64,000 bases of DNA from Halogranum rubrum. Its GTDB lineage: Archaea > Halobacteriota > Halobacteria > Halobacteriales > Haloferacaceae. The notes under the pieces were generated by a model. The model worked only from the letters and a program-made list of their open reading frames with translations, made no database searches and was not told where the DNA came from. The DNA is taken from positions 769,058 to 833,057 of the forward strand of contig NZ_FOTC01000001.1 in assembly GCF_900114455.1 (NCBI RefSeq). Direction: 5' to 3'. Every line of letters begins with the position of its first letter. The first letter of the stretch is position 1. This document shows, in pieces, positions 26,450 to 36,328 of the stretch. A program made the position numbers and the translations under genes.

Positions 26450-26650
26450 TTACTGAACGGCGTCGAGCGCGACGGTGTGCCGATAGTCCATCGTAAGCCA
26501 TCGTGTCGTCAGTTCTTCGTCGGCGGTGCCTTCGAATATCGTCACCTCTGTCGGCGTCTCGTCGTCGTCGTAGCGGTAGGTTAACTCGAACTCGGGAAGT
26601 TCGTCGAGTACAGCACTGTCAGTCGTCTCTGCACGGTCGGTAACACTCAT
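26450..26650 (-). CDS. Small haloarchaeal protein, unknown
   Basis: The 66-residue acidic protein (ELPEFELTYRYDDDETPTEV, then FEGTADEELTTRWLTMDYRH) looks like one of the small conserved haloarchaeal DUF proteins, possibly the DUF7511 type. That name is from memory and uncertain. Its ATG overlaps the stop of a 44-codon upstream ORF (26647-26781) by ATGA, suggesting coupled translation from a shared transcript. Confidence 0.65.
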   Translation of the reverse strand: MSVTDRAETTDSAVLDELPEFELTYRYDDDETPTEVTIFEGTADEELTTRWLTMDYRHTVALDAVQ

Positions 26651-26781
26651 CGTAGACCAAAGGGAGCGGCAGACGGACGGACACGCCGAGCCGTCGAGCG
26701 GACCCCGGTACGAGACTGCATCGTCGCACGGGTCGAGTCCTGCTGTGTCGTCACGTCGAATCCATCCATCGAGTCAATCAT
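26647..26781 (-). CDS. 44-residue leaderless small protein or uORF
   Basis: The frame runs from ATG 26781 to a TGA that overlaps the start of the next gene by four bases. It encodes a basic, Ser/Thr/Arg-rich peptide beginning MIDSMDGFDVTTQQD. A strong TATA box at 26807-26815 is about 30 nt upstream of this ATG, so transcription should start at or near it. Coding composition is weak, so it may serve as a translated leader for the downstream gene rather than as a functional protein. Confidence 0.45.
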   Translation of the reverse strand: MIDSMDGFDVTTQQDSTRATMQSRTGVRSTARRVRPSAAPFGLR

Positions 26782-26806
26782 CCTATCTGTCTCTTTCTCA
26801 CGAGTG

Positions 26807-26815
26807 TATAAAATA
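26807..26815 (-). promoter_or_regulatory. TATA box for the 26781/26650 gene pair
   Basis: The minus strand reads TATTTTATA, centred about 30 nt before ATG 26781, in an otherwise GC-rich region. There is no gene on the plus strand that would use it. Confidence 0.6.
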
Positions 26816-26906
26816 GTATGCTACCAGCTATCACGACTGAGAATAGGTGTCACGTAGTGAGACGCGGCAAACGTAGTCGAGCGCCTGCGGCAGACGGACC
26901 GACCGC

Positions 26907-27104
26907 TCAGAAGTCGTGTTCGACTACCGGTTTCGACGCCTTCTGGATGATTATCTTGTTGTCCCGCACTCGCACGAACACCTCTTCGCCGACGTCCATC
27001 CCGGCGACGGTGAGTTCGTCGTCGTGGAGATTGATCGTAACGTTACGATATTTGCCGTCGCCATCTTTCGTACCTGTCGGAGAGAGCGTCTTTCGTCTGA
27101 CCAT
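26907..27104 (-). CDS. Small AbrB-like swapped-hairpin protein
   Basis: The 65-residue protein has the beta pattern RNVTINLHDDELTVAGMDVG followed by EEVFVRVRDNKIIIQKA. This is the single swapped-hairpin AbrB/SpoVT fold seen in haloarchaeal DNA-binding proteins and antitoxins. ATG 27104 is preferred to 27152, since the extra residues are not conserved-looking and a TATA-like GTAAAAC lies about 20-25 nt upstream. No toxin gene is adjacent, so a regulatory role is more likely than an antitoxin role. Confidence 0.7.
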   Translation of the reverse strand: MVRRKTLSPTGTKDGDGKYRNVTINLHDDELTVAGMDVGEEVFVRVRDNKIIIQKASKPVVEHDF

Positions 27105-27389
27105 CGGAGTGTTCCGCACGACAGTTTTACAGCGAGTCCTCGTCGTCGACACGAAACGACCACGGAGACCACAGTCGCTGACTGCGTGGGCTATGAGTCG
27201 TCAGACGGTCTACTACCTATACCGTTCCGCTTTATCGAGCAAGGAGACTAAATAGGGGCGGCAACTCTTCCGGCTAGACCGGATGCGGTCCGAGAGATTC
27301 TGACATCTGGTAGTTTCGACGGAGCGGTCGTTGGTGAGTGACGCCTCTCGTCGGGAGGTCGTGTGAAAACGGAACGTCTGTGTAAAAAG

Positions 27390-28865
27390 TTAGTTGCCGC
27401 CACCGCCGAACATCTGGCGCATCATCGGATGCATCTCCATGAGTTGCTCTTCTGCGATCTCCTCGTACAGCTTGTACGTGATGGAGACCGTCAGCAGCAA
27501 CCCGGTTCCGGAGACGGCACCGATGGTACCGAGCATGTTCGCCGCGACAGCGAGGACACCGACGAGCGCGCCGCCGATGACCGTCACCTGCGGGATGTAG
27601 CGCTCCATGACCTTCTCTATGACCTGTGGATTCCGACGGAAGCCGGGAATCTGCATCCCGGAGTTCTGAATCTGGCGGGCGGTCGCTTCGGGACCCATCC
27701 CCGTCGTCTCGACCCAGAACACGGCGAAGATGGCACCGCCGATGACCATGAACGTCAGGTCGATACCGACGCGGATGAGCACCTGCCACGCTTCGGCCGT
27801 CGTCTGTGCGGTCCACCACATCCAGTCACCGGGCGACTGGATGGGCGCGAAGTAGTAGAACAGCCCGCCGGTCGGGTTGCCGTTCTGACCGTACGTGCCG
27901 AGCCACGCGGGCATGTTCTCCAGTTGGCTCGCGAGGATGCGTCCGAGGAACTGGATGTTCGCCTGCAGCGCGCGGACGAGGATCATCGGCAGGACGGACG
28001 CGTAGATGAGCTTCACGGGGAAGCGACCACGAGCGCCCTTCACGCGAGCGTGGCTGAGCGGAATCTCCACGCGCACCGACTCGGCGTAGACGACGACGGC
28101 GAAGATGAGCACCGTCGTGACGAGCGCGAGCAGTTGTCCGGGACCCATGAACAGCGCCTGAATCCCCTCGGCGGTGAGCAGCGAGGGCATCTCGACGCTT
28201 CCGGTGAGGATACCGAACCACGTCGGGAAGAACCCGGAGACGTTACCGAGCCCCTGCCACGCGAACAGCCCGGCGACGAGCTGTTGGCTCACACCGGCGA
28301 TGATGAACAGCCCGATACCGGAGCCGACGCCCCACTTGCTCACGATTTCGTCCATGAAGAGGATGAGAATCGCACCCATCGCAATCTGGGCGAAGATGAG
28401 CGACTGGACGCCGAACGTCCCACCGGGGAGTGTGTTCGCGAGCTGCTGGCTCGCGGGCAGGAAGTTGCTGGCGAAGACCATCGGAATCCCCGTCAGACAG
28501 ATCATGACGAGCACCAGCACCTTCTGGAGGCCTTGGTACAGGATCTGGTCTCGGGGGTCGTTGGTGTCGAGTCCGAGGAGGTCTGCCCCACCGAGCAACT
28601 GCAAGACAATGCTCGCCGTGACGATGGGACCGATTCCTAACTGAAGAATCGAACCCTGCGATCCGGCGAGAATCGATCTGAACTGTCCGTAGAAGTCACC
28701 AGTCTCGGTTCCGAGTCCGAACAGGGTGACGTTCGTCAGGAAGAAATACAGCACGAGGATTCCCGCTGTCCAGCCGAGTTTCCGTCTGAAGGGAACGTGA
28801 CCCTCCGGACGGACGACTGACGGCATGCGCGTCAGCACTGGTTCAGCGGCTTCTTTCCATCCCAT
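27390..28865 (-). CDS. secY: Preprotein translocase subunit SecY
   Basis: SecY forms the membrane channel for protein export. The 491-residue protein has about ten transmembrane helices and begins MGWKEAAEPVLTRMPSVVRP, the archaeal SecY N terminus with the FRRKLGW cytoplasmic segment. The plug and TM2 regions are present. It follows uL15, as in other archaeal spc operons, but with a 196-nt gap. That gap has AT-richer CTAAAAGG-type elements and could hold its own promoter. Confidence 0.97.
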   Translation of the reverse strand: MGWKEAAEPVLTRMPSVVRPEGHVPFRRKLGWTAGILVLYFFLTNVTLFGLGTETGDFYGQFRSILAGSQGSILQLGIGPIVTASIVLQLLGGADLLGLDTNDPRDQILYQGLQKVLVLVMICLTGIPMVFASNFLPASQQLANTLPGGTFGVQSLIFAQIAMGAILILFMDEIVSKWGVGSGIGLFIIAGVSQQLVAGLFAWQGLGNVSGFFPTWFGILTGSVEMPSLLTAEGIQALFMGPGQLLALVTTVLIFAVVVYAESVRVEIPLSHARVKGARGRFPVKLIYASVLPMILVRALQANIQFLGRILASQLENMPAWLGTYGQNGNPTGGLFYYFAPIQSPGDWMWWTAQTTAEAWQVLIRVGIDLTFMVIGGAIFAVFWVETTGMGPEATARQIQNSGMQIPGFRRNPQVIEKVMERYIPQVTVIGGALVGVLAVAANMLGTIGAVSGTGLLLTVSITYKLYEEIAEEQLMEMHPMMRQMFGGGGN

Positions 28866-29061
28866 ATACGGATATACTCATCACCATGGTTTGTAGGTGC
28901 TTCGCTTTAGCGCCTTTTAGGCGGCCGAACGTGGCGACGACGCGAAAGAAGAACAAACCGCTGACACGTCTCTATGGCGGCTGACGAGCGTGCTCACGGC
29001 TTAATCTTCGAAAAAGCAGAAAGTGTGCGAAACGATATCGTTCGGCGTGAGACGAGACGAC

Positions 29062-29550
29062 TTACTCGTCGTCTTCGGCGTCGGCCTCGTCGGCCTCGGC
29101 CTCTTCTTCGGCACGCTCCGAGAGGTCGGCACTGCCGCCGGCCTCTTCGATGAGTTCGACCGCACCTGCGGTGAACGCGTCGGCGACGACGTGCAGTTCC
29201 TGACGGACCTGCCCGCTGCCGAGCACCTTCACGGCGTCGGCCTCGTAACCGTCCTCGACGAGGTCACGTGCGTCGACGTGGTAGGCGTCGCCGTCCTTCT
29301 CGGCGAGGCCGTCTGCGGCGAGCAGTGCGGCGTCTTCGTCGATCTTCTGGACGGTGACTTCGAGGACGGTCGTCTGTGCGTCCTCGGGTCGCTTGAAGCC
29401 GTACTTGCCGAGCGGTTCGTAGTTGTGGAACTCGTGTTTGGCGCGGCCGGCGCGGCCACGGCCACCACGGTGACCGGCACCGCGCCGGTTCTTGTGGGTA
29501 CCGCCGCCGTGCGTGCGGGAGCCACGCTGACGTCGTTTCTTGTTCGTCAT
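29062..29550 (-). CDS. rpl15: Ribosomal protein uL15
   Basis: The 162-residue protein of the large subunit begins MTNKKRRQRGSRTHGGGTHK, the typical archaeal L15 start with a glycine-rich RNA-binding tail. The C-terminal 40 residues are acidic. Its ATG overlaps the uL30 stop (TAATG), so translation is coupled. It is the last ribosomal protein gene of the spc block. Confidence 0.96.
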   Translation of the reverse strand: MTNKKRRQRGSRTHGGGTHKNRRGAGHRGGRGRAGRAKHEFHNYEPLGKYGFKRPEDAQTTVLEVTVQKIDEDAALLAADGLAEKDGDAYHVDARDLVEDGYEADAVKVLGSGQVRQELHVVADAFTAGAVELIEEAGGSADLSERAEEEAEADEADAEDDE

Positions 29551-30014
29551 TATCGCATCGCCTCCAGGAGTTCGTCGATTCCTTCAGAGGTGTGCTTACC
29601 GAGTTGGCCGCCTTCCTTCGTCGGGTGCTTGATGCCGTCGTGGCCGCCACGTGGCGGGTGGAGACGGAGCACCGGCGAGAGACCCTGCTCTTTGAGCGTG
29701 GTCTCTTCGTCGACGAGTGCTTCGGCGAGTGCGCCGAAGTCGTCGTAGTCGGCGTTCTCCGAAAGCCACTCCTCGTCGACGTCTTCCTTGCCCTGGAAGG
29801 GCTCGGCGCGCTTGACGAGGAGCGTCTCGACGACGTCGACGCTGGGTTCGCCGTAGGCGACCCAGTCGTTGACCTTCGTCACCATACCACGGTACGTGTC
29901 CGTCCACGGGACGAGCGTACAGTGGTTGACGCGGTGGAGGTTGAGCATACCGAGCGTGTCGCGCACGTCGGCGCTCTGGTCGACCTCACCACGGATCTGA
30001 ACGACTGCCTTCAT
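29550..30014 (-). CDS. rpl30: Ribosomal protein uL30
   Basis: The 154-residue archaeal L30 has a [21 protein letters not shown] terminus and the RLHPPRGGHDGIKHPTKEGG segment near residue 118. It binds 5S/23S rRNA contacts. It overlaps uS5 by one base and uL15 by one base. Confidence 0.96.
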   Translation of the reverse strand: MKAVVQIRGEVDQSADVRDTLGMLNLHRVNHCTLVPWTDTYRGMVTKVNDWVAYGEPSVDVVETLLVKRAEPFQGKEDVDEEWLSENADYDDFGALAEALVDEETTLKEQGLSPVLRLHPPRGGHDGIKHPTKEGGQLGKHTSEGIDELLEAMR

Positions 30015-30664
30015 CAGTCGCTCACCTCACGCTGCTTCTCGCGGGCGCGCTGTGGCGTCCGCGACTGCGACGCGTTCTGGAGTGCGTTGTAGGTCGCCTT
30101 CGCGAGGTTGACCGTCGTCCGGGTGTTGCCGTCGGACTTCGTCCAGGCGTCCTGCACGCCGGCGAGTTCGAGGATCTTCCGGACGGTCTCTGCGGCGGCG
30201 AGACCGAGGCCCATCGGGGCCGGGATGATCTCGACGGTGACCGAACCGGCCTTACCGTTTGCCTTCCGGGTCAGCGAGTGAGTACCGCCGGGGCGGTCCT
30301 CCCACGAACCCGAGCCACGGTCGACCTTGATGATGTTCAGCTTCGCCACTTCGATGGCCTTCTGGATAGCGCCACCGACCTGGTCGTCGCGTGCTTCCGC
30401 GTAGCCGAGGTAGCCGTCGCGGTTTCCGACTGCACAGACGCAGCGGAACTTGACACGCCGACCGGAGTCGGTCATACGCTGGACCATGTTGATGTCGAGC
30501 ACTTCGTCGTCCAGTCCACCGAGGAGCTGGTCGATGATCTCCGGTTCCTTGAGGGGAAGACCGGATTCGAGTGCTTGGTCCATCGAGCTGATATCGCCGT
30601 TCTGTACCTTGCGGCCGAGTCGTGTGCGCGGTTCCCAGCCGTCGTTGTTGTTTCGTCTGCTCAT
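30014..30664 (-). CDS. rps5: Ribosomal protein uS5
   Basis: The 216-residue small-subunit protein has the double-stranded-RNA-binding S5 domain ([20 protein letters not shown] near 70-90) and the C-terminal S5 fold ([20 protein letters not shown]). It maintains decoding accuracy. ATG 30664 overlaps the uL18 stop by ATGA. Confidence 0.96.
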   Translation of the reverse strand: MSRRNNNDGWEPRTRLGRKVQNGDISSMDQALESGLPLKEPEIIDQLLGGLDDEVLDINMVQRMTDSGRRVKFRCVCAVGNRDGYLGYAEARDDQVGGAIQKAIEVAKLNIIKVDRGSGSWEDRPGGTHSLTRKANGKAGSVTVEIIPAPMGLGLAAAETVRKILELAGVQDAWTKSDGNTRTTVNLAKATYNALQNASQSRTPQRAREKQREVSD

Positions 30665-31215
30665 GCGTCCTCCTGAAGTCGCTCGAGTACTTCGTCGAAG
30701 TGCTCGGGCAGGTCAGCGGCGTCGAAGTCCCCACTGTAGAGCGGCTCGTCGAGCTGCTCTGCGTACTCGGCGATGTGCTCGCCGCGGTTACGCGACCAGT
30801 CTGCCAGCACGCTCTCGTTGTGCGGGACGTCGAGCCCTGCGTCGATTGCTCCTTCCTGTACTGCGAACACCTTGTTGCCGGGCGTCGCCGTGTTCAGACC
30901 GATGTCGAGGACCGCTTCCTCGAGACCAGCGTCCAGCGCGCGCTTGCCGGCGAGGTAGCCTGTCAGGTACGCGCTCGGGAGGTTGCCCGTCGGGGCTTCC
31001 CAACCGTGCTCTGCGAGGTCCTCGCTGGAAGCGGCGGCGTGGATTTCGTCACCCTGCGGTCCGGGGGTAGCCAGCTGCGCCCTGATGTGCTTGTTGCTCA
31101 CGCGAGCAACGAGGCGGGGCTTGCCCGATTTCAACAGGCGCAACCTCTGGTGGTAATCCGTTCGGACCTCACGGCGGCGCCGCATCGGCACCTTGTATCG
31201 TGGTCCAGTTGCCAT
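30661..31215 (-). CDS. rpl18: Ribosomal protein uL18
   Basis: The 184-residue protein binds 5S rRNA. It begins [20 protein letters not shown] and has the [15 protein letters not shown] strand near 38-52. It begins 1 nt after the eL19 stop and overlaps uS5. Confidence 0.96.
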   Translation of the reverse strand: MATGPRYKVPMRRRREVRTDYHQRLRLLKSGKPRLVARVSNKHIRAQLATPGPQGDEIHAAASSEDLAEHGWEAPTGNLPSAYLTGYLAGKRALDAGLEEAVLDIGLNTATPGNKVFAVQEGAIDAGLDVPHNESVLADWSRNRGEHIAEYAEQLDEPLYSGDFDAADLPEHFDEVLERLQEDA

Positions 31216-31677
31216 TTAGTTGTCCTCCAGTTCGATGTCGTAGTTGTTCTGGATGAACGCCTCGAGACGGTCGACGCTGTCGAACTCGCCACCGCTCGCC
31301 TTGTTGTAGAGCGTGCGGTACTGCGTTCGGTTCAGCGGACCGTCGTCGCGGAGTTCCTTCAGTCGGCGTCGCTGTGCGCGAATCCGACTGACCCATTCGT
31401 CCTTCGAGTTGCGCCGACCGCCCTTCTTCCCTTTGCGGGAGCCCGGGCCCTTACGGTGGCCGTACGCGCGCTTGTCTGCTCGCTCTCGAGCGCGGCCGTG
31501 GGAGTTGCCCTTGGCCTCTTTGGCACTGATGGTGCCCTGCTCGATGAGTTCGCGGATGTCCTCACGCGTGATGGCGTCGGCGATCTCGCTCTGTGCTTCG
31601 GGGTCGAACCAGACGCGGCTCTTGCCGACGTCGAGTTCGTCCGCAGCGAGTCGCTTCTGTGCTCTCAGGTTGCTCAT
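31216..31677 (-). CDS. rpl19e: Ribosomal protein eL19
   Basis: The 153-residue protein has the eL19 N-terminal [20 protein letters not shown] and the basic [16 protein letters not shown] centre, which lies on 23S rRNA. It is an archaeal/eukaryotic protein absent from bacteria. It overlaps the eL32 stop by ATGA. Confidence 0.97.
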   Translation of the reverse strand: MSNLRAQKRLAADELDVGKSRVWFDPEAQSEIADAITREDIRELIEQGTISAKEAKGNSHGRARERADKRAYGHRKGPGSRKGKKGGRRNSKDEWVSRIRAQRRRLKELRDDGPLNRTQYRTLYNKASGGEFDSVDRLEAFIQNNYDIELEDN

Positions 31678-32384
31678 TCGTCAACCTCCACTTCGACGTA
31701 GGTCGGGTTGAGGACGCGAATCTCTCGGTCCTCGGCGACCTCTTCGATCTGCTCGCGCTTGCGACCGCCAACCTTGCTGGCGATGCGGACAGCCTGGGTG
31801 TCACCGTCGACGCCTTCGAGGTCGTCGACGTTGTTCACGTAGACTTCCTCGAAGCCGCTCGGGTGCAGCCCACGAGCACGCTTGGGCGTGCGGTAGCCGG
31901 CCTCGACCATCGGGCCCTTGCCCTTGATACCACGGCGCTGCTTCGAGAGGTTGCCGCGGGGCTTACGCCACGAGGTCGGGGTGCGCTTCTTCTTGTGGTA
32001 GTCCTGCCGGTTGAACTGCGGCATGCCCTCGCGGTGCTTCTGTGCGAGCGCACGCGCCGTGTCGTCGTCGAGCTGGGGCTTCTTGTCCGCGTGACCGCGG
32101 GGGCGAAGCTCCGTCTCGACGTCGTCTTCCGGCTCTTCCTCGGCTTCGGTCTCGTCTTCGACCTCTGCCTCGGTCTCTTCTTCCTCTTTGACTTCGAGGC
32201 CACCGACGTCGGCCTTGATACGAGCGGCGAGGGCGTTACCGATACCTTCGACCTCGGCCAGTTCCGACTGGCTCGCGGCCTTCACGTCCTCGACCGTCTC
32301 GTAGCCGGCCGCACGCAGTGCCTCGGCCTTCGAGGGACCGACACCACTGATGTCTTCGAGTTCCTGAATGTCGTCTTCAGCCAT
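31674..32384 (-). CDS. rpl32e: Ribosomal protein eL32 with N-terminal HhH extension
   Basis: The 236-residue protein carries the eL32 domain in its C-terminal 140 residues ([20 protein letters not shown]). Before it is a helix-hairpin-helix domain at about 8-60 ([20 protein letters not shown]) and an acidic linker to about residue 95. Archaeal eL32 is usually near 130 residues, so the extension is an added HhH module, as known in haloarchaea. It starts 1 nt before the uL6 stop. Confidence 0.95.
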   Translation of the reverse strand: MAEDDIQELEDISGVGPSKAEALRAAGYETVEDVKAASQSELAEVEGIGNALAARIKADVGGLEVKEEEETEAEVEDETEAEEEPEDDVETELRPRGHADKKPQLDDDTARALAQKHREGMPQFNRQDYHKKKRTPTSWRKPRGNLSKQRRGIKGKGPMVEAGYRTPKRARGLHPSGFEEVYVNNVDDLEGVDGDTQAVRIASKVGGRKREQIEEVAEDREIRVLNPTYVEVEVDE

Positions 32385-32921
32385 TTAGGCACCTCCTGCG
32401 GTGGGTTTCTCTACGATGTAGACGCCGTCTTGGAAGACACGAGTGTCTTTGTCCGAGACGCGCGTCAGCTGTTCGATATCGGCGGCGGTCTGGCCGACGT
32501 CCTCCTTGTTCGGACCGGAGAGCGTCAGTTCCTCGCCGTCGACCTGTACTTGTGTGTCGCCGCGAACTTGCGCGCGTCGCGGCGCCTTCTCGCCGAGGAA
32601 GTTCGAGATGACGACTTCGTCGCCCTCGACTTTGACCTGCATCGGGAAGTGAGCGTAGAAGACTTCCATCTTGTACTCCCACCCGTCGGTGACGCCGTGA
32701 ATCATATTCGTGATATGACTCTCGAACGTTCCGATGGTGGCGTTCGTCTTCGCCTTCTCGTTGTCGGCGGTGATGACGACGTGGTCGTCTTCGACGGCCA
32801 CCGAAACCGCGGGGTACCAGAGGCGTCGCGTGACGCTTCCGTTCGGTCCCTCCACGGTCAGGTCGAGGTGGTCGACCTCGGCCGAGACGTCTTCTGGGAT
32901 TTCGATTTCGACTCGACTCAT
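32385..32921 (-). CDS. rpl6: Ribosomal protein uL6
   Basis: The 178-residue protein has two L6 domains. ATG 32921 (MSRVEIEIPEDVSAEVDHLD) is chosen over 32951, whose first 10 residues run across the uS8 junction. It lies 1 nt after the uS8 stop. It helps form the factor-binding site near helix 97. Confidence 0.96.
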   Translation of the reverse strand: MSRVEIEIPEDVSAEVDHLDLTVEGPNGSVTRRLWYPAVSVAVEDDHVVITADNEKAKTNATIGTFESHITNMIHGVTDGWEYKMEVFYAHFPMQVKVEGDEVVISNFLGEKAPRRAQVRGDTQVQVDGEELTLSGPNKEDVGQTAADIEQLTRVSDKDTRVFQDGVYIVEKPTAGGA

Positions 32922-32922
32922 G

Positions 32923-33315
32923 TTAGTAGACGTATGCGATGACTTGGCCACCGATGCCCTGTTCGCGGGCGTCGTAGTGGCTCATGACGCCGTGGCTCGT
33001 CGTGACGATGAGTGTCCCGTAGTCACGGGCGGGGAGGAACCGCTTCTCCCACTTTTCGAACTCACCTGCACCCGCGGAGTAGCGGGGCTTGACGGCACCA
33101 CATTCGTTGATAGCGCCTTTCAGTTCAACCTCGAATCGACCGGATTTGCCGTCGTCGACGAACTCGAAGCCGTCGACGTACCCGCGGTCGTAGAAGACCT
33201 CGAGGACGGAACCGATCATGTTCGAGGCGGGCTCAACCGTGTGCGACAGATGCCCAACACTCTCGGCGTTGTCCACACCGGAGAGGGCGTTGCTGAGTGG
33301 GTCGTTGCCTGCCAT
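32923..33315 (-). CDS. rps8: Ribosomal protein uS8
   Basis: The 130-residue protein begins [20 protein letters not shown] and has the C-terminal [20 protein letters not shown] region that binds 16S rRNA. ATG 33315 is chosen over 33375 because the upstream part overlaps the uS14 gene and is not S8. It sits 2 nt after uS14. Confidence 0.96.
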   Translation of the reverse strand: MAGNDPLSNALSGVDNAESVGHLSHTVEPASNMIGSVLEVFYDRGYVDGFEFVDDGKSGRFEVELKGAINECGAVKPRYSAGAGEFEKWEKRFLPARDYGTLIVTTSHGVMSHYDAREQGIGGQVIAYVY

Positions 33316-33317
33316 TG

Positions 33318-33494
33318 TTATCGATACTTCTTGAAGCCCATGCTGCGAGCGACCTCGCGGAAGCACTGCCGGCACAGGTTGATGTCGTACTTGCCGACGA
33401 GGCCCTGTTTACGGCCACATCGACGGCACTCGTTCTCCTGCCCCGTGCGGCGCGTCGCGTGCTCGCCCGTGGGTGTACTTTCGGTTTCGCTCAT
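33318..33494 (-). CDS. rps14: Ribosomal protein uS14, zinc-binding short form
   Basis: Reading the minus strand between uL5 and uS8 gives a 58-residue protein that begins [21 protein letters not shown] zinc ribbon is formed by Cys23, Cys26, Cys41 and Cys44 (ECRRCG and LCRQC), and it ends FKKYR. It overlaps the uL5 stop by ATGA and ends 2 nt before uS8. It is easily missed because of its length. Confidence 0.97.
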   Translation of the reverse strand: MSETESTPTGEHATRRTGQENECRRCGRKQGLVGKYDINLCRQCFREVARSMGFKKYR

Positions 33495-34015
33495 TCTGAG
33501 ACCTCAACGTCGAACGTCTGCTCGAGGAACGCGATTGCGTCCTCGGGCGTCAGGCGGTGGCTCGACGGAATCGAGCGCGTCACCTTGTCACGCTTGTTGA
33601 TACGGTAGCCGGGACGGACCATGTTGACCGTGACGTCCAGCCCGAAGATACCGATCTGCGGGTCGTACTCCTGACTCGGGAAGTCGGTGTGCTCCTCGAC
33701 ACCGAAGCTGAAGTTGCCGTTCTCGTCGAACTGCTTCGACTTCAGGTCGGTGATCGGCAGTGCCGTCTCGAGGAACTCGTGGGCGGCCTCGTCGCGAAGG
33801 GTGACCTTCGCGCCGACAGGCGTCCCACGGCGGACACCGAAGTCCTGGCCAGCGCGACCGGACTGCGTCCGGACGCTCTGTTGACCCGTGATCGCTTCGA
33901 GGATGTCCTCGGCTTTCGCGAGGGGGCGACCACCTTCGCCGACGCCCATGTGGACGACGACTTTCTCGATACGCGGCTGGCGCATCGCGTGGAACTCGCC
34001 TTCACTCTCGCTCAT
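33491..34015 (-). CDS. rpl5: Ribosomal protein uL5
   Basis: The 174-residue protein binds 5S rRNA. Recognised parts are [20 protein letters not shown] near 11-30 and [20 protein letters not shown] near the C terminus. It overlaps eS4 and uS14 by ATGA at both ends. Confidence 0.97.
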   Translation of the reverse strand: MSESEGEFHAMRQPRIEKVVVHMGVGEGGRPLAKAEDILEAITGQQSVRTQSGRAGQDFGVRRGTPVGAKVTLRDEAAHEFLETALPITDLKSKQFDENGNFSFGVEEHTDFPSQEYDPQIGIFGLDVTVNMVRPGYRINKRDKVTRSIPSSHRLTPEDAIAFLEQTFDVEVSE

Positions 34016-34743
34016 TCGTCATCACCCGTCGTGGTGACGGCGTCCTCGTCGTCACCGGTGAAGTTCTCGTCGATGACGACGACGTAGTCTTCGACCGTCT
34101 CGAACTCGCCGTCGTCCTGCTCGACGCGGACCGTGTTCGGGCCGCTCCCAGCAGTGACGGTGATCTCGGCGAGCGTGCCGATTTCGCCGGCGTGGCTGCC
34201 GGCGATGGCGGTCACGAGTGCACCCTCTTCGTAGGCGAAGTGGGCGACGATCTCTTTGGACTCGTTGTCGACGACGACCGAGTCGTTGGTGCCGTACTCG
34301 CTGCCCTCTTCGACGCGGACGTTCGTCCCGTCGTGCAGCTGCAGCTGGAAGGCACCGCCAGAGACCTGACGCTTGCCCGCGATCTTACCGAGACGGCTCG
34401 CTGCCGAGTCGGCGTCGATGGGGGTGAGCGCGAGGCGGCCACCCTCGTCGGGGAAGACGCGGTAGTACTCGTCACGCTGCGTGAACGCGAGGATGTCGAA
34501 CATCCCGATGGGTCGGCGGTGGTCGACGGACTTGTGTCCGTTGACGAGCACCGTACCCTCGTTCAGTGCGTAACGCGCTTCTTTCACGGAGTCGACGTAG
34601 CCGAGCACGTCGCGCAGGACGATGACGAGCGGAACGCCCGCTTCGCCGTGCGGTCCAGCACCGGCTTTGATGGTAAACGTCGATTCCTTTCGCTCGATCG
34701 GCCAAGAGTTCGGAACCGAGAGTCGCTTCTGGTGGTTACTCAT
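34012..34743 (-). CDS. rps4e: Ribosomal protein eS4
   Basis: The 243-residue archaeal/eukaryotic protein begins [20 protein letters not shown]. It contains an S4-type RNA-binding domain (about 40-100, [20 protein letters not shown]) and a KOW motif near 178-200. The C terminus is acidic. It is placed between uL24 and uL5, as in other archaea, and overlaps both by ATGA. Confidence 0.97.
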   Translation of the reverse strand: MSNHQKRLSVPNSWPIERKESTFTIKAGAGPHGEAGVPLVIVLRDVLGYVDSVKEARYALNEGTVLVNGHKSVDHRRPIGMFDILAFTQRDEYYRVFPDEGGRLALTPIDADSAASRLGKIAGKRQVSGGAFQLQLHDGTNVRVEEGSEYGTNDSVVVDNESKEIVAHFAYEEGALVTAIAGSHAGEIGTLAEITVTAGSGPNTVRVEQDDGEFETVEDYVVVIDENFTGDDEDAVTTTGDDE

Positions 34744-35096
34744 TCGTTACCCTCCTCGAGACGCGCCTCTCGGCGGTCGTCTTCCAGGTCGAGTTCGACG
34801 ACTCGAACGTTCGAGGCGTCGAGCGGCCGCGGCGTATCCTCGCCGTCGGCCTTGGCGACGGTGACGTCCTCGACGTGGATGACCTCGCTCTTGAGGTCGA
34901 CCTTGAGGACTTCACCTTCCGTCCCTGCGTAGTCACCGCGGAGCACCTCGACGGTGTCTCCGACGTTGACTCGGACGTTTCGCTGGCCGTACTCCTCGCG
35001 GAGGTCACCGGACAGCGTCGCACGAACCTGCTTCTGCCGCTCGTGGAGCGGTGCGTCTCGCTTCTGGGTTCGCTGTTTGCGTGGTTGTCGGCTCAT
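34740..35096 (-). CDS. rpl24: Ribosomal protein uL24
   Basis: The 118-residue protein begins [24 protein letters not shown] motif ([20 protein letters not shown]) is at about 46-65. It is an early assembly protein of the large subunit. It follows the uL14 stop by 1 nt. Confidence 0.97.
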   Translation of the reverse strand: MSRQPRKQRTQKRDAPLHERQKQVRATLSGDLREEYGQRNVRVNVGDTVEVLRGDYAGTEGEVLKVDLKSEVIHVEDVTVAKADGEDTPRPLDASNVRVVELDLEDDRREARLEEGNE

Positions 35097-35097
35097 A

Positions 35098-35496
35098 CTA
35101 TACGATCATAGTTGCCGTGCTTGCGATGCTCCCGAAGCGCTCGGCGACTTCACGCGCGATAGGACCCTTGATTTCGGTCCCACGAGGCTCTTCCATCTCG
35201 TCGATGATGACGGCGGCGTTGTCCTCGAACTTCAGGCGCGTTCCGTCGGGTCGCCGAATGGGCTTGCGCTGACGGACCACGACGGCCTCCAGCACCTGAC
35301 GCCGCATCTCCGGCGTCCCCTTGGTGACCGAGACGGTCACCTTGTCGGCGATTCCCGCTTTGGGGTGTCGATTCTTCGTTCCGGAGTAGCCCGAGACGCT
35401 GATAACCTTCAGCTGTCGGGCTCCGGTGTTGTCCGCACACGTGATGAGGGAGCCTTTCTCCAGGCCCTGCGTGACGTCAGCCTTCAGTGCTTCCAT
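35098..35496 (-). CDS. rpl14: Ribosomal protein uL14
   Basis: The 132-residue protein shows [20 protein letters not shown] near 18-37 and [20 protein letters not shown] near the C terminus. It lies at the subunit interface. TAATG overlap with uS17 gives coupled translation. Confidence 0.97.
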   Translation of the reverse strand: MEALKADVTQGLEKGSLITCADNTGARQLKVISVSGYSGTKNRHPKAGIADKVTVSVTKGTPEMRRQVLEAVVVRQRKPIRRPDGTRLKFEDNAAVIIDEMEEPRGTEIKGPIAREVAERFGSIASTATMIV

Positions 35497-35828
35497 CAGG
35501 CATCACCCTCACCGGTGAGCGTTGCGACGACCACGTGCGACTTCGTCTTCGAGAGTGGTCGTGTTTCTGCGATACGAACCGTGTCGCCTTCCTGAAGATC
35601 CATGCACGGGGGTGCGTGGGCAGGAACGCGACTACGCCGCTTCATGTAGCGGTCGTACTTGGGAACGCGAACGTCGTACTCGCGTTCAACAACGACGGTT
35701 TTGTCCATGTCTGTGGAGGCAACGGTGCCCTCGAGTGTCTGGCCGCGCACGGAAAGAGTTCCGTGGAACGGGCAGTTCACGTCGGAGCATGCTTCCTCCG
35801 GTTCTGGTACGTTCAATCCTAACGCCAT
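35496..35828 (-). CDS. rps17: Ribosomal protein uS17
   Basis: The 110-residue protein has the OB-fold strand [20 protein letters not shown] near 31-50 and [19 protein letters not shown]. It binds 16S rRNA. Its ATG is 10 nt inside the 3' end of the rnp1 gene. Confidence 0.97.
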   Translation of the reverse strand: MALGLNVPEPEEACSDVNCPFHGTLSVRGQTLEGTVASTDMDKTVVVEREYDVRVPKYDRYMKRRSRVPAHAPPCMDLQEGDTVRIAETRPLSKTKSHVVVATLTGEGDA

Positions 35829-36319
35829 TTCGAATCACCTGCGTTCTCGGTGCGGTGGGCGGGTCGTGAGAGCAGTTGTGCGCCATCCACCGTAACGTAG
35901 ACCACGTCCTCGCAGTCACCGGTACGTGACGGAGTTCGTCCGTCTCCGTCCGGCGAGCCCTTCCGGGTCGAACCAGACTGACCGGGTAATACCCCGGCAG
36001 TTTCCGACTCCCGTTTGAACGTGGACCCTGAGGCCTTGCGGCGCCCAGCGGCTTCATCTGTACGCGACCGATTCATCGACGGCGACGGATAGCCGCCGTC
36101 GGTGAACTCCGGCTCACCCGCGGTGAGCGCGAATTCGAGAGTCGCCCCTCGCTTCGGCACCTGACGAACCCGGTCCCCGTCATCGATATGCAGCGTCTGC
36201 ATGGTCTCGATGACGACACGGCCGGCGATCCCGACGAGGTCGGGGTTGCCGGCGTCGACGACCCGCACCGAGAGGCCGTTGAGTTCGTGTCGTGTGAGGG
36301 TTTCGGGTGTCAGTGCCAT
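35819..36319 (-). CDS. rnp1: RNase P protein component 1 (Rpp29) with insertion
   Basis: Rpp29/Pop4 supports the RNase P RNA in tRNA 5' maturation. The 166-residue protein has the Sm-like barrel start ([20 protein letters not shown] near 12-31, TMQTLHIDD near 39) and a last strand [18 protein letters not shown] (139-156). Residues about 72-135 form a polar Ser/Arg/Gly-rich insertion between the barrel strands. It is embedded between uL29 and uS17, as in other archaea. It overlaps uS17 by 10 nt. Confidence 0.92.
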   Translation of the reverse strand: MALTPETLTRHELNGLSVRVVDAGNPDLVGIAGRVVIETMQTLHIDDGDRVRQVPKRGATLEFALTAGEPEFTDGGYPSPSMNRSRTDEAAGRRKASGSTFKRESETAGVLPGQSGSTRKGSPDGDGRTPSRTGDCEDVVYVTVDGAQLLSRPAHRTENAGDSKWR

Positions 36320-36328
36320 CGTGAATGA

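Noticed and set aside
26907-27104. AbrB-like protein as an antitoxin
   Set aside because: No toxin gene is adjacent. The neighbouring secY and hydrolase genes do not fit a toxin-antitoxin pair.
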